40,419 bases of DNA. It comes from Candidatus Sulfotelmatobacter sp. GTDB taxonomy: Bacteria > Acidobacteriota > Terriglobia > Terriglobales > Acidobacteriaceae. The stretch's first letter is position 1. Each line of letters starts with the position of its first letter. The DNA is taken from contig JASHQK010000682.1 of NCBI GenBank assembly GCA_030039195.1, positions 1 through 40,419 on the forward strand. Reading direction: 5' to 3'. Below the pieces are notes generated by a model. The model saw nothing but the letters and a program-made list of their open reading frames with translations, was not told where the DNA came from and made no database searches. This document shows, in pieces, positions 15,128 through 24,016 of this stretch. The translations under genes were made by a program, and so were the position numbers.

Positions 15128-16012
15128 TTACCCAGCCGGGACTACTGTTTCGCCCAGCATTATTTCTATTGCTTCGGCGAGGCCACAGGCGTCGTTGCCG
15201 CCGGTCACACGCCATCCGCGGGCGCGCAACTCCTCGCAGGCATTTCCCATGATAACCGGGTGGCCGGCAAACTCAAGCATCTCGACGTCATTGTGATTGT
15301 CACCGACGGCCATGACCTGTTCGCGGCGATAGCCGCGGTGCGCTGCCCAGCGCTCCAGCGCGTGTCCTTTGGAGCAGCCGGCGTCGAGCACGTCGATCAT
15401 GAGCAGATCGCGTTGAGGATACTCCGTGCGCAGGATGGTGACCATCCCCTGCATGCCTGAGTTGTTGAGGGCCTCGAGCGCCTGGTTCATGCGCGCGATG
15501 CTGCCGCAGAACATCGACTGGATTGGATCGGTCACGAGCGCGCGCTCGATGGGGATGACGAAATCGATGTACTGCACATTTTTTTCCAGCCAGCGGCGAA
15601 TGCTGGCGCCAAGCTCGTCCATGTGTTCGAGCACGAGCGCGCCCTTGGTTTCCTTATCAAATGTCAGAACGGTGTTGCCGCGGAATTCTTGCATGGCGGC
15701 GCAGAGCCGGCGGCAGGTTTCGGCGGGCATGAGATCGCGATGAAAGGTTTCGCCCGAAAGGGAGCGCGTGACCGCGCCGTTGGAGCTGATGAGCCAGAGA
15801 TCGAAACCGAGCTGCCTCGCGATCGGCAAAGCGAACGTGTGGCGGCGGCCGGTGACCAGGACAATTTCGATTCCTGAGGCGTGGGCACGGCGGAGCGCCG
15901 AGAGATCGCGTTCAGAAATTTGAAATTGGGGATTGAGCAGCGTGCCGTCGATATCGGTCGCCAGCAGCCGGATCGCGGACTTGGAACTCGTCACCATGGA
16001 TGATTCTAGCAT
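15128..16012 (-). CDS. Cof-type HAD-IIB family hydrolase
   Basis: A 294-residue HAD phosphatase. Motif I is LLATDIDGTLLNP with D20 and D22; motif II is the Thr of LVTGRR; motif IV is AVGDNHNDVEMLEFAG near residue 240, followed by VIMGNA. The type IIB cap lies between motifs II and III. Cof/YidA-like enzymes dephosphorylate sugar phosphates or pyridoxal phosphate in the cytoplasm; the substrate here is not predictable. The ATG at 16012 was taken; the internal ATG at 15997 (residue 6) is equally possible, since neither has a clear Shine-Dalgarno sequence. It is transcribed away from the plsC operon. Confidence 0.88.
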   Translation of the reverse strand: MLESSMVTSSKSAIRLLATDIDGTLLNPQFQISERDLSALRRAHASGIEIVLVTGRRHTFALPIARQLGFDLWLISSNGAVTRSLSGETFHRDLMPAETCRRLCAAMQEFRGNTVLTFDKETKGALVLEHMDELGASIRRWLEKNVQYIDFVIPIERALVTDPIQSMFCGSIARMNQALEALNNSGMQGMVTILRTEYPQRDLLMIDVLDAGCSKGHALERWAAHRGYRREQVMAVGDNHNDVEMLEFAGHPVIMGNACEELRARGWRVTGGNDACGLAEAIEIMLGETVVPAG

Positions 16013-16114
16013 TCGGGTTTGCAGGACTGCGAAGAGATGCTCAATGCAGTTGGCACAGATGTGTTCTGCCTAGAGTGCAAGTTCGGGGGAATCAGCAACG
16101 ATCAATGGCGTTGT

Positions 16115-16849
16115 CTAAGCCGAGGTCTGTTTCTCTGCGATTGAGCTTCGATATGCTTCCGGCAATCCGCTCTCGATCACGGCGCGAACTTTTTCCATCA
16201 GGCACTCGCGGCTGCCGAAATCCTCCGGCTCGATGGGTGGATGGAAGATCAATTTCACGGGGCCGGGCTTGATGGCGAATCGCCCTTTGGGCATCGCATA
16301 ATGCGTGCCCACGATGGTCATGGGGACGACCGGAACGCCGCACTCCGTTGCCAGATAAAACGGCCCTTTCTTGAAGGGCAGCAGCTTGCCGTCGAACGAG
16401 CGCCTACCCTCGACGTAAATCGTCATGTTCAGACCCTGCGCCACGACTTGTTTCGCGGCCGTGACCGCTTCGATGCCGGCATCGCGGTTGCCGCGATCCA
16501 CCGGAACCAGCGATCCCGTGCGCATGGCGCGGCCGAGAATGGGAGTCTTGAACAGCTCTTTCTTCACCATCACAGAGGTGCGCCGCGGAATGCGCGGAAT
16601 CTGAATCGGCGGATCGAGATTCGACGCATGGTTGGTCATGAAAATGTAGCTGCGCGCCGGATCGATGTGGTCGAGGCCGATGGTTTCGACCCACACTCCT
16701 GCCAGTTGCACTCCGGTTTTGGCGCCCCAGGTGAACATGCGGTATAGCAGGCTGACGTCGCCGCTGATAAACGTCCAGGTGAATCCGATCAGCGCGGCCA
16801 GCGGAGCGGCGACCGCCCAGAAGGTGAGCATGATTATGGTTCGGATCAT
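16115..16849 (-). CDS. plsC: 1-acyl-sn-glycerol-3-phosphate acyltransferase (PlsC family)
   Basis: A 244-residue membrane-associated acyltransferase. Residues 5-30 form a hydrophobic anchor. The catalytic H(X)4D motif is H74-D79 in TNHASNLDPP. The second block is KKELFKTPILGRAM, the third is the glycerol-phosphate-binding YVEGRRSFDG (about 140), and the fourth is VPVVPMTIVGTHYAMPKG. PlsC acylates lysophosphatidic acid to phosphatidic acid at the inner membrane. Its ATG overlaps the stop of the M61 protease gene (ATGA), so it is the last gene of the dapF-ldcA-mpl-M61-plsC run. Its link to murein recycling is unclear; the order may simply be an envelope-maintenance operon. Confidence 0.9.
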   Translation of the reverse strand: MIRTIIMLTFWAVAAPLAALIGFTWTFISGDVSLLYRMFTWGAKTGVQLAGVWVETIGLDHIDPARSYIFMTNHASNLDPPIQIPRIPRRTSVMVKKELFKTPILGRAMRTGSLVPVDRGNRDAGIEAVTAAKQVVAQGLNMTIYVEGRRSFDGKLLPFKKGPFYLATECGVPVVPMTIVGTHYAMPKGRFAIKPGPVKLIFHPPIEPEDFGSRECLMEKVRAVIESGLPEAYRSSIAEKQTSA

Positions 16850-18729
16850 TTTGCGACCGATCCCATCTTGCCTGGCGCAGTCGCTCCGATGTGTTGATCA
16901 GGAGATTCGGCTTTGCCCTTGAGCCACGCGGCTCTCAAGGCGCGTTGATCAGGAGTGACCTTGTCGAGATCCTGTAATTCGTACGAGATTTCCTCACGGG
17001 TTCCGACCTGCCATTTCAGTTCGCGCTCGGTGCCGCGGCGCCCGCGCACTTTGACGGTCAGGGTGTCGCCAGCATGCAGGCTATACAGTGCCTGGCGCGA
17101 TTCCTGTCCGCCCGGTTTGCCCTGCAGTTCCAAAATCGTGTCCCCGGCCTGCAAGCCGGCACGCTCCGCAGGGCTGCCGAGAGTAACCTCTTCGACGGTC
17201 ATCGGTCCATCAAAATTGCGAGAGGCGATGAATCCAGCATCTGGGACGTTGTCTGTGACGGTTGCCACATGAAGCCCGACTGCGCGGAAGAAGTCGTCCC
17301 AGGGGATCTCCTCGGTCCCGGCTACATATTTGCTGAAGAACCAGCCTAGATCGGCATGACTGACGGCCTCGGCGGCTTCACGCACACCCTCGGAATCATT
17401 GAACAATCGGCCCTGCCTGGCGTAGTGGAGGTTCATCCATTCGAGGACTTCGCGCAGAGAGGCGCGATCGTGGCTGGCCTGGCGCACGGCGAGGTCGAGC
17501 GCCACGCCCAATAGCGCACCCTTGTTGTAGTACGAGACGCTGCGCTCGGGACGACGATAGTACGGATTCCCTTCCAGCCACGCATCGAGGCTGGAATCTT
17601 CCGCCGATTGCGTCAAGTGGGCAGGACGGCTTTCCAATTCCGAGATCTCCGCGCCGAGCACGTTCAGATATCCCTTTTCGTCGAGCAGTCCGGCGCGCAA
17701 TTCAATCGTGTTTTCCACCGTGCTGGTCACGCCTTCGCTGAACCACAGCGCGCGAGTGTAATTTTCCTTGGTGTAATCCACCGGCTCGAGAGTCTGCGGA
17801 CGAATGCGCTTTACGTTCCAAAGATGAAAAAATTCATGTGCGCTCACGGTATCAAACGGGTAGAGACTCTGCTTCAAAATGTTGGCGTTGAGTTCGATCG
17901 CGGTGGAATAGGCGTGCTCCATACCGCCTCCGCCTGCCCCGCGCGGGAAATGATAGAAGAACGTGTAGGTGTCGAAGGGACGGTCGTTCATCCAGCTGAT
18001 CGCGGCGGCGACAATCTTCTGCAGGTCGGCGGTAAGCTTTGTCATGTCGTAGTCCGCGGGATCGGCGTCCACAATCACGCGAAAGTGCCCGCCGGATTCG
18101 TCGAAATCCGATTCCTGAAAAGTTCCCAGTTCGAAGGGCGAGTCGACCAGGCGGTCATAATTTTCCGCGGAGAAGCCGCCATCGGGAAGGGAAGCGAGCG
18201 GCGTGGCGATTCGCCAGCCCGCGGGAACATGGCTGAAACTCACGCGCAGCGGCGCGTTGCGGGCATCGACCGGGTACATGAGAATTTCGGCAAGATTGAA
18301 GAACGCGTGATGCGAATTCAATTGCGCGCCGAACGGTCCGGGCGAGTCCACGTAAATCTGGTACTCGATCACGGCTCCGCTTTCTGTGCCTTCCACTTGC
18401 CAGCGGCTGGTATTGATGGCGTGCACGGGCAGAGCCTTGCCGGAACGGTCTTTGGCGCGAACCCAATCCACATACTGCGCGAAATCGCGAACCTGATAGA
18501 GCGCGTTCCATACCGGAAGCTGCAGCTCCCGTTGCGCCGCTCCCGGCGGAAGAATGATCTCGACTTCGACCAGATGCTGCTCCGGGGAAGTGAGCGAGAT
18601 CGTGTAGCCGACAATCGCAACCTGAGCGGCTGCCGCCAGCGTCAGAAAAAAAAAGAAGCTGAACGGGACAAGGCGGAAAGCGTTCCGCGCAAGCGTACTG
18701 CGACGCGAATTCTCTCGAAGAAGGTTCAT
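16846..18729 (-). CDS. M61 family metallopeptidase with PDZ domain, secreted
   Basis: A 627-residue protein with a hydrophobic signal/anchor (about residues 18-36). The N-terminal M61 beta domain runs to about 240, and the catalytic domain has the zinc motif SAHEFFHLWNVKRIRP (H298, E299, H302) followed by the WFSEGVTSTVEN glutamate region. A PDZ domain near 500-580 has VTLGSPAERAGLQAGDTILEL. M61 enzymes (glycyl aminopeptidase family) remove N-terminal Gly or Ala from peptides. The PDZ domain may select substrates. Its ATG directly abuts the stop of mpl with no gap, and its end overlaps plsC by four bases. A role in trimming periplasmic peptides would fit the murein context, but that is inference. 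Confidence 0.9.
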   Translation of the reverse strand: MNLLRENSRRSTLARNAFRLVPFSFFFFLTLAAAAQVAIVGYTISLTSPEQHLVEVEIILPPGAAQRELQLPVWNALYQVRDFAQYVDWVRAKDRSGKALPVHAINTSRWQVEGTESGAVIEYQIYVDSPGPFGAQLNSHHAFFNLAEILMYPVDARNAPLRVSFSHVPAGWRIATPLASLPDGGFSAENYDRLVDSPFELGTFQESDFDESGGHFRVIVDADPADYDMTKLTADLQKIVAAAISWMNDRPFDTYTFFYHFPRGAGGGGMEHAYSTAIELNANILKQSLYPFDTVSAHEFFHLWNVKRIRPQTLEPVDYTKENYTRALWFSEGVTSTVENTIELRAGLLDEKGYLNVLGAEISELESRPAHLTQSAEDSSLDAWLEGNPYYRRPERSVSYYNKGALLGVALDLAVRQASHDRASLREVLEWMNLHYARQGRLFNDSEGVREAAEAVSHADLGWFFSKYVAGTEEIPWDDFFRAVGLHVATVTDNVPDAGFIASRNFDGPMTVEEVTLGSPAERAGLQAGDTILELQGKPGGQESRQALYSLHAGDTLTVKVRGRRGTERELKWQVGTREEISYELQDLDKVTPDQRALRAAWLKGKAESPDQHIGATAPGKMGSVAK

Positions 18730-20196
18730 TCAGTCTCGTTGTGTTGCGACAGCAGAAATTGTTTCCGAGGTCAATTCTCGTAGTCGTGCGGGCAGCTTCT
18801 CATAGATTCCACCGAAGCCGCCATTGGAAAGGATGGCCACGACGTCTCCGCTGCGCATTTCCGGAGCAACGGTTTTGACGATGGTATCGGCATCGGGCAA
18901 GAGACGCGCCCGACGGCCGTTGCGCTCGATTTCGGCGGCCAACGCCGGGAGTTCGAGACGTTCATTTTTGGGCACGGCTTCGGAGCGGAACACGCCGGCA
19001 ACTACGATTTCATCGGCCAACGCCAGGCTGCGCGCGAGATCGTTTTGCAAGATGCGGCGGCGTAAAGTGTTGGAACGCGGTTCGAGGATCGCCCACAACC
19101 GCGCGCCGGCGTAACGCCCCCGCAGCGCTTTCAGAGTGCCTGCGATCGCGGTGGGGTGGTGCGCGAAATCGTCGATAATCGTGATGCCGTTGACTTGTGC
19201 TTTGACTTCGAGACGGCGCTTCACGCTCTTGAATGTGTTCAACGCAGCCGCGATGGCTTCGCAGGGAATGCCACAGGAAAGAGCCATTGCGGCCGCGGCG
19301 GTCGCATTCCACACGTTGTATTCGCCGGCGAGCGCGAACTCGAACTCGCCCCACGGCCTGCCATCGTGCCGTACGGTCCAGGAAGTGCGGCCGGGCTCGA
19401 AGCGCAGATCCCCAATCTGCCAATTTGCCGGCGGAGCAATTCCGTAGCGTTCCACCGGACAGAACGCTTTGGCGAGGGATCGTTCGAGACTCGGGCTTTC
19501 CGTAGCCTCGCCGGAAGCGCCATCGAAAGCGATGATTCGTCCACGCTGTGGAACGAGATTCACGAGCCGCTTGAAAGCGGTTTCGACCGCATCGAGATCC
19601 TTGTAGATGTCGGCGTGATCGAACTCGACGGAGGTAAGGATTACGGCGTCAGGAAAGTAATGGAGAAATTTCGGACCCTTGTCGAAAAATGCGGTGTCGT
19701 ACTCGTCGCCTTCCAGAATGAAGTGCTTGCCCGAGCCGAGATGAAAGCTGGAACCGAAATTTTCCGCGATGCCGCCAATGAGAAAGGAGGGATCGAGGCC
19801 GGCGGAATGAAAAATCCATGACAGCATGGATGTGGTGGTGGTCTTGCCGTGGGTTCCGGCGACTACGATCACTTCTTTTCCACGCAGGAATTCGTCATGC
19901 AGGAGTTGCGGCAGCGAGCAAAAATCGATGCGCTGATCGAGCACGCGTTCCAGTTCCACATTGCCGCGCGAGATCGCGTTGCCAATGACGACCAGTTCCG
20001 GTGCAGGTTCGAGATTCTTCACGTCAAAGGGTTGCGCGACCGGAATGCCTAAGTCGCGCAGGAAATCGGACATGGGCGGATAGGCGGCGGCATCGGAACC
20101 GGTCACGCGGAAGCCGCGCTCCTTCAGCATTCCAGCGAGCGAGGCCATCGCTGTGCCGCAGATGCCGATCAGGTGAATGTGTTTTGGCTTGTTCAT
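18730..20196 (-). CDS. mpl: UDP-N-acetylmuramate:tripeptide ligase Mpl
   Basis: A 488-residue Mur-ligase family protein from the ATG at 20196 (MNKPKHIHLIGICGTAMASL). A TTG at 20217 overlapping the ldcA stop is an alternative start. The N-terminal Rossmann domain has GICGTAMASLAGMLK and the VTGSDAAAYPPMSDFL segment diagnostic of Mpl/MurC. The P-loop is VAGTHGKTTTTSML, followed by EGDEYDTAFFDKGPKFLHY, which is typical of Mpl rather than MurC, and by DDFAHHPTAI. Mpl ligates recycled L-Ala-gamma-D-Glu-meso-DAP to UDP-MurNAc, bypassing de novo peptide synthesis. It lies between ldcA, which makes the tripeptide from tetrapeptide, and the M61 protease. The context is murein recycling in the cytoplasm. 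Confidence 0.93.
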   Translation of the reverse strand: MNKPKHIHLIGICGTAMASLAGMLKERGFRVTGSDAAAYPPMSDFLRDLGIPVAQPFDVKNLEPAPELVVIGNAISRGNVELERVLDQRIDFCSLPQLLHDEFLRGKEVIVVAGTHGKTTTTSMLSWIFHSAGLDPSFLIGGIAENFGSSFHLGSGKHFILEGDEYDTAFFDKGPKFLHYFPDAVILTSVEFDHADIYKDLDAVETAFKRLVNLVPQRGRIIAFDGASGEATESPSLERSLAKAFCPVERYGIAPPANWQIGDLRFEPGRTSWTVRHDGRPWGEFEFALAGEYNVWNATAAAAMALSCGIPCEAIAAALNTFKSVKRRLEVKAQVNGITIIDDFAHHPTAIAGTLKALRGRYAGARLWAILEPRSNTLRRRILQNDLARSLALADEIVVAGVFRSEAVPKNERLELPALAAEIERNGRRARLLPDADTIVKTVAPEMRSGDVVAILSNGGFGGIYEKLPARLRELTSETISAVATQRD

Positions 20197-20213
20197 CTGC
20201 GCAAGCGTTTTTC

Positions 20214-21185
20214 TCAAGCTTCGACTGCCGATTCCAAAATTCTAAGTCCGACCTGAGGGCCATTTACAGTCAGCCTCGCTTTCACGCCCAAGGGAAGCGT
20301 GATGTTTCGCGATGTGACATGACCCGAGCGAACCCCGAACGCGACCGGCACTCCCAAACGGCCGATGATACGCATGATCACTTCTTCTAGAGTGTAGCCT
20401 TGGTTGGGGGTTTGGACACAATGAAGCATCTCGCCGAAGACGAGTCCGCGTACGTGATCGAGATGACCGGCGAGTTTCAGTTGCATCAGCATACGATCGA
20501 TCTGAAAGGGCTTGGTCGCCACGTCTTCGAGAAAGAGAATTGAGCCTGCCGTTTTGACTTCGTAGGGCGTGCCAAGCGAGGCGGCGAGCAGCGACAAGCA
20601 ACCGCCGTACAAAATACCTTCGACTTCTCCGTTGACCAGGCCACGCGACTCGGATCCAATCGGTACATCCCAAGGCGTAGAAGACGAAACCGCTTGCTGC
20701 CAGGACGAGAGCTCGACGCCGTCTTCGTGCGCCCAGTCTTTGGCGATCATGGGAGCATGGAAGGTGACGAGATTGCCAGCGTCGGCGAAGTACGCGAGCA
20801 GGGAAGTGATGTCGCTGTAGCCGGCGAAAATCTTAGGATTGGCGGTGACCTTTTTCAGGTTGAGTTTGTTGAGCAGATAATTGGCGCCGTATCCGCCGCG
20901 CCCGCAGAGAATGGCACGCACATCGTCGCGGTCAAACATTTCTTCGAGTTCGCGAACGCGCCGTTCAAGCGATCCGGCGAAATACAGATCTTTGTCGAGG
21001 ATGGAATCAAAGTAGAAAGGACGATATCCTGCGCGGCGCAGCGCCTCGCAACCCGATCGCAGATCTTCTTCGCGAATATTGCTCGCAGGCGCAACGATCG
21101 CGACGGTATCTCCGGGATGAAGCGCCGGCGGCTTCAGGCGGGCCTTGCGGCGCTGCGTTCGAGTGCGGTGTTGGCGAGCTGGCAT
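20214..21185 (-). CDS. ldcA: LD-carboxypeptidase, S66 family
   Basis: A 323-residue serine peptidase of the S66 family. It opens with a basic leader, then LHPGDTVAIVAPASNI. The nucleophile is Ser124 in FAGYSDITSLLAYF, and the Ser-Glu-His triad is completed by Glu220 in LFLEDVATKPFQIDRML and His289 in VRSGHVTSRN. The CGRGGYGANYLL motif (about residues 94-105) is conserved. LdcA removes the terminal D-Ala from murein tetrapeptides, giving the tripeptide that Mpl uses. MccF-type microcin immunity is the main alternative in this family, but the adjacent mpl makes the recycling role more likely. No signal peptide is evident, consistent with a cytoplasmic enzyme. The start ATG at 21185 follows the dapF-like gene after 64 nt. 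Confidence 0.92.
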   Translation of the reverse strand: MPARQHRTRTQRRKARLKPPALHPGDTVAIVAPASNIREEDLRSGCEALRRAGYRPFYFDSILDKDLYFAGSLERRVRELEEMFDRDDVRAILCGRGGYGANYLLNKLNLKKVTANPKIFAGYSDITSLLAYFADAGNLVTFHAPMIAKDWAHEDGVELSSWQQAVSSSTPWDVPIGSESRGLVNGEVEGILYGGCLSLLAASLGTPYEVKTAGSILFLEDVATKPFQIDRMLMQLKLAGHLDHVRGLVFGEMLHCVQTPNQGYTLEEVIMRIIGRLGVPVAFGVRSGHVTSRNITLPLGVKARLTVNGPQVGLRILESAVEA

Positions 21186-21249
21186 TGCCTGTTTCTTCGA
21201 TCAAACGTATAGATTAACGACAAGACCGGGACTGACGGAACCCGGCGGC

Positions 21250-22053
21250 TCAATCCACGAGAAATTCGCCACGACAGATCAAGTGCGCTGTTCCGCGCAG
21301 AAAAATGATCTTTCCTTCCTTGCGAACGAACTGCGTGCCGCCGGCTGCATGAACCTTGATCGGCGACTCCGCGCGTTGAGTGGTAATGGCAGCCACGGCA
21401 GCCGCGCACGAACCCGTGCCGGAAGACCGCGTCTCGCCCGCGCCGCGCTCAAAAAAGCGCACGTTTACATCGTGCTTGCCGCGCATTTCCGCGAATTCCA
21501 CGTTGACACCGTGTTGCGCGAAATGAGGATTGCGCTGGACTTCCAGCGCGCGAGACTGCCAGTCGTCGGGAAAATGATGAACGAAAATCACGATGTGCGG
21601 ATTTCCCATCGAGACCGGAATACTGCGCACGTTGCCGCCGCGAATTTTTATAGCGACCTCGGGCTGTACCGTGGCTTCGCCCATCTCAGTTTCAAATTCA
21701 TATTCGGAATCGCGGCGGGATGTGAGAGTGCAGAGTCTTGTTCCCGCGCCGGTGAGAATCGCGATGCGCTCCTTGCCCTGCGCAGAGCAAACGTAGGCGG
21801 CGACACACCGCGTACCATTACCCGAAATTTCCGCTGGCGAACCGTCGGCGTTGATCAGCGTGATTTCCAGGTCGGCTGAGAAATGCGGCGACATCCACTC
21901 GACGCCGTCGGCGCCTACGCCTTCGTGGCGATCACAAATCCGGCGCGTGAACGCGGCCATGTCCTGAGGAGCTAAGGCGCGGTCGATCAACAGGAAGTCA
22001 TTGCCGCAGGCGCTGGCTTTGACGAACGGAATGCTGCGTGCCTCAGAGTTCAC
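21250..22053 (-). CDS. dapF: DapF-like epimerase-fold protein with both catalytic Cys replaced by Ser
   Basis: A 267-residue DapF-fold protein. The GTG start at 22053 is supported by GGGGAG five bases upstream. Family landmarks are present: FVKASACGNDFLLID (about 10-24), INADGSPAEISGNGTRC (about 68-83), VSMGNPHIVIFV (about 147-158) and ERGAGETRSSGTGSCAAAVA (about 202-221). In DapF the bases are Cys of xCGNG and Cys of xCGSG. Here these positions read S77 (TCG codon) and S211 (TCC codon), as I confirmed from the nucleotides. An unusual Cys16 sits in ACGND, where DapF normally has GLGND. It may be a variant epimerase, a lyase/dehydratase-like enzyme, or inactive. It heads the ldcA-mpl operon, so a murein or diaminopimelate substrate is likely. 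The family call is secure; the epimerase activity is not. Confidence 0.85.
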   Translation of the reverse strand: MNSEARSIPFVKASACGNDFLLIDRALAPQDMAAFTRRICDRHEGVGADGVEWMSPHFSADLEITLINADGSPAEISGNGTRCVAAYVCSAQGKERIAILTGAGTRLCTLTSRRDSEYEFETEMGEATVQPEVAIKIRGGNVRSIPVSMGNPHIVIFVHHFPDDWQSRALEVQRNPHFAQHGVNVEFAEMRGKHDVNVRFFERGAGETRSSGTGSCAAAVAAITTQRAESPIKVHAAGGTQFVRKEGKIIFLRGTAHLICRGEFLVD

Positions 22054-22179
22054 TCACGCTCCCCGTGGCAGCGGATCGATGAAATGTTGCCAATTCATGC
22101 GCTCAGCAGACGCTCCGACGGTCTGCGGATGGCCGGATTCTATCATCCAGACGCGCTGCCCTCGCGTTTACCCGGCTGA

Positions 22180-23883
22180 TTACCGCGTCGAGTACAGGAA
22201 GGCGCGCCGCTGGCCGAGGACGTGAATTTCAACGATCGCTTTCAGATGAGCCTCTTGAGCCGCATGCCAGACTGGACCGCCCTCGAACGCCACAACATAG
22301 TCAGCATACTTCGCCGGATCAGCCAAAGCCCGTTCCCACAAACCGTCGGGATCGATCGGCCGTTTCCACACGCGATGATTCCCCTCATTGATGACGTGGC
22401 TAAGCGGAATGCCGGCTTGCTCGAGTGCGCCCACATGATCTCCGAGATACATGAGCAGGGTCGCGTTGGGCGGCAACTTTTCCAGCCATTCTGCGACCTG
22501 GGTTTCCAGTTGATTGCGGCTGCGCATATTGATCCGGGCTTCCTGCAGGCAAATTGGGCCAGATCGCCAGATGGACACATAACTGACTACAACAAGCGCA
22601 ACGACGCCAATGACAATTCCCACACGCGCTTTCTCATTCCAGTGTTTGGAGCGCACCGCGACGTACATGAGCGCGGCCAATCCGGCGGCAAACGCAGGCA
22701 AGAGTTGCAATCCGTAACGCACGTTGTAATGCGTATGAGGCCAGAATTCGGGGACAAAAATAGGCACGCCTCCGTATGCCACCGAGAGCGTGTAGAAAGG
22801 CAGCGGCACGAGCAGGAAGAGCAGCGCCAGACGTGCACGGGATTCCGCAGCGCGACGACGAAGACTGATTGCGACAAACACAATTCCCGCCCCTGCCAAT
22901 AGCAGCCAGAGCCGGCCCAGCCAGGGGTTTGCGGCGACATTGTCGTCGCCGGATTTGAGAACGTACATGCCGGCGACCGCAAGATTCCCGCTGCCCGGAT
23001 GGCCGGGATTGGTTGCATTCTGCGTTCTTTGTTCGATTGCTTTTGCGGAATAAGGACCATTTTCAAATTCGAGCGGATTGCGATAGACGACTCCGTTGTA
23101 AGCCAGCCAGAGAACCGGCCCGGCGGCGGCCAACAAAACAAACTTGGCGATCGCGTCGCGTTTGTAGAGGACCGAGTCTGTCGCATCCGGCGAATGTCTG
23201 GAGCTAAAACTCCATAGGAGAACAGTTGCGACCATCGCTGCGGCGAGGAACCATCCGTCATAGCGCGTCAGACACGCCGCAAAGAGACACAGTCCGCATT
23301 TGGTAAGCGCATTCTTCTGGTCGCGCGCAGCTTCGCTGAAATAAACGACGGCCCAGACGAAGAATGCGACATAGACAGACTCGCCCATGGCGGTCGTTTG
23401 CATGTAAATCAGGTTGGGGTTTGCGGCAAAGACCAGGGCCGCAGTCCACGCGGCGAATGGTGAAGCAAGATCGATCGGGCTATCAGATAAGAAGGCGCCG
23501 CGCACGAGCCGGAACATGCCGACTACCGCCCATGCATATGCGATTAGCGAGGGAATCGACCCTCCCACGCCGCGCCGCCACATTTCCTTCGAGATTACAA
23601 AAGGAATCATCAAAAGATGAGGCAGGGGAAGCCAGACCGTCCCCAGCTGCAGCAGGCCCGGAGTTTTCGAATCGAAGACACGCCGCGCGATATTGATGTG
23701 AGCGACGGCATCGCCATAGAGCATTACGTCACCCTGCCGGAAGTAAAAGAGGAAAGAAATGACGGAGACGCAGGTAGCAAGCCACAACAAAAGCCGGCTT
23801 TGGTCGTCCCACGGAGAGCCGGGCGGCCCAGTTCGTCGTGAATTCCTCTTGGCGGTCGGCTTTTGGAATGCGAGTTTGGGCAT
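22180..23883 (-). CDS. Polytopic membrane glycosyltransferase-like protein (GT39/ArnT-like)
   Basis: A 567-residue protein from the ATG at 23883 (MPKLAFQKP). The frame continues upstream to 24024, but those 47 residues are translated from intergenic repeats (they read PEPVEG, a known hallmark of a dispersed repeat) and should not be included. After a hydrophilic head, about ten hydrophobic segments follow. The first loop holds YGDAVAHINIARRV, with the acidic residue expected of GT-C glycosyltransferases, and a soluble C-terminal part (about 470-567) lies outside the membrane. This layout resembles dolichyl-phosphate-mannose/ArnT-type enzymes that use polyprenyl-phosphate sugars, but I do not recognise a specific family. 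It lies downstream of the pfkB gene on the same strand, separated by repeats, so it is probably a separate unit. Confidence 0.7.
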   Translation of the reverse strand: MPKLAFQKPTAKRNSRRTGPPGSPWDDQSRLLLWLATCVSVISFLFYFRQGDVMLYGDAVAHINIARRVFDSKTPGLLQLGTVWLPLPHLLMIPFVISKEMWRRGVGGSIPSLIAYAWAVVGMFRLVRGAFLSDSPIDLASPFAAWTAALVFAANPNLIYMQTTAMGESVYVAFFVWAVVYFSEAARDQKNALTKCGLCLFAACLTRYDGWFLAAAMVATVLLWSFSSRHSPDATDSVLYKRDAIAKFVLLAAAGPVLWLAYNGVVYRNPLEFENGPYSAKAIEQRTQNATNPGHPGSGNLAVAGMYVLKSGDDNVAANPWLGRLWLLLAGAGIVFVAISLRRRAAESRARLALLFLLVPLPFYTLSVAYGGVPIFVPEFWPHTHYNVRYGLQLLPAFAAGLAALMYVAVRSKHWNEKARVGIVIGVVALVVVSYVSIWRSGPICLQEARINMRSRNQLETQVAEWLEKLPPNATLLMYLGDHVGALEQAGIPLSHVINEGNHRVWKRPIDPDGLWERALADPAKYADYVVAFEGGPVWHAAQEAHLKAIVEIHVLGQRRAFLYSTR

Positions 23884-23958
23884 CTGGTGACGATGCGGTG
23901 AAAGTGTTGTTGCGCGCGAGATCCCCGTCCGGCTCGCTCGCTCCGTTCGAAAATCCAA

Positions 23959-24016
23959 CCCTTCGACAGGCTCAGGGCGGGCCTTCTCGCAAACCGGCGA
24001 GAAGTGGGGCACCCCA
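23959..24016 (-). repeat. Bipartite palindrome element copy 2 with adjoining CTTCGACAGGCTCAGG repeat
   Basis: On the minus strand, TGGGG-TG-CCCCA (24016-24005) is followed by CTTCTCGC, loop CGGTTT, GCGAGAAG (24004-23983). This is the same order and nearly the same sequence as 271-307. It is directly followed by the well-known dispersed repeat whose plus strand reads CCCTTCGACAGGCTCAGGGC (23959-23978). It lies 44 nt after the pfkB stop. These repeats create the spurious N-terminal extension of the downstream gene. Confidence 0.75.

Noticed and set aside
17608-18783. 391-residue plus-strand frame opposite the M61 protease
   Set aside because: No recognisable domain; the antisense M61 gene has the zinc motif and PDZ domain.
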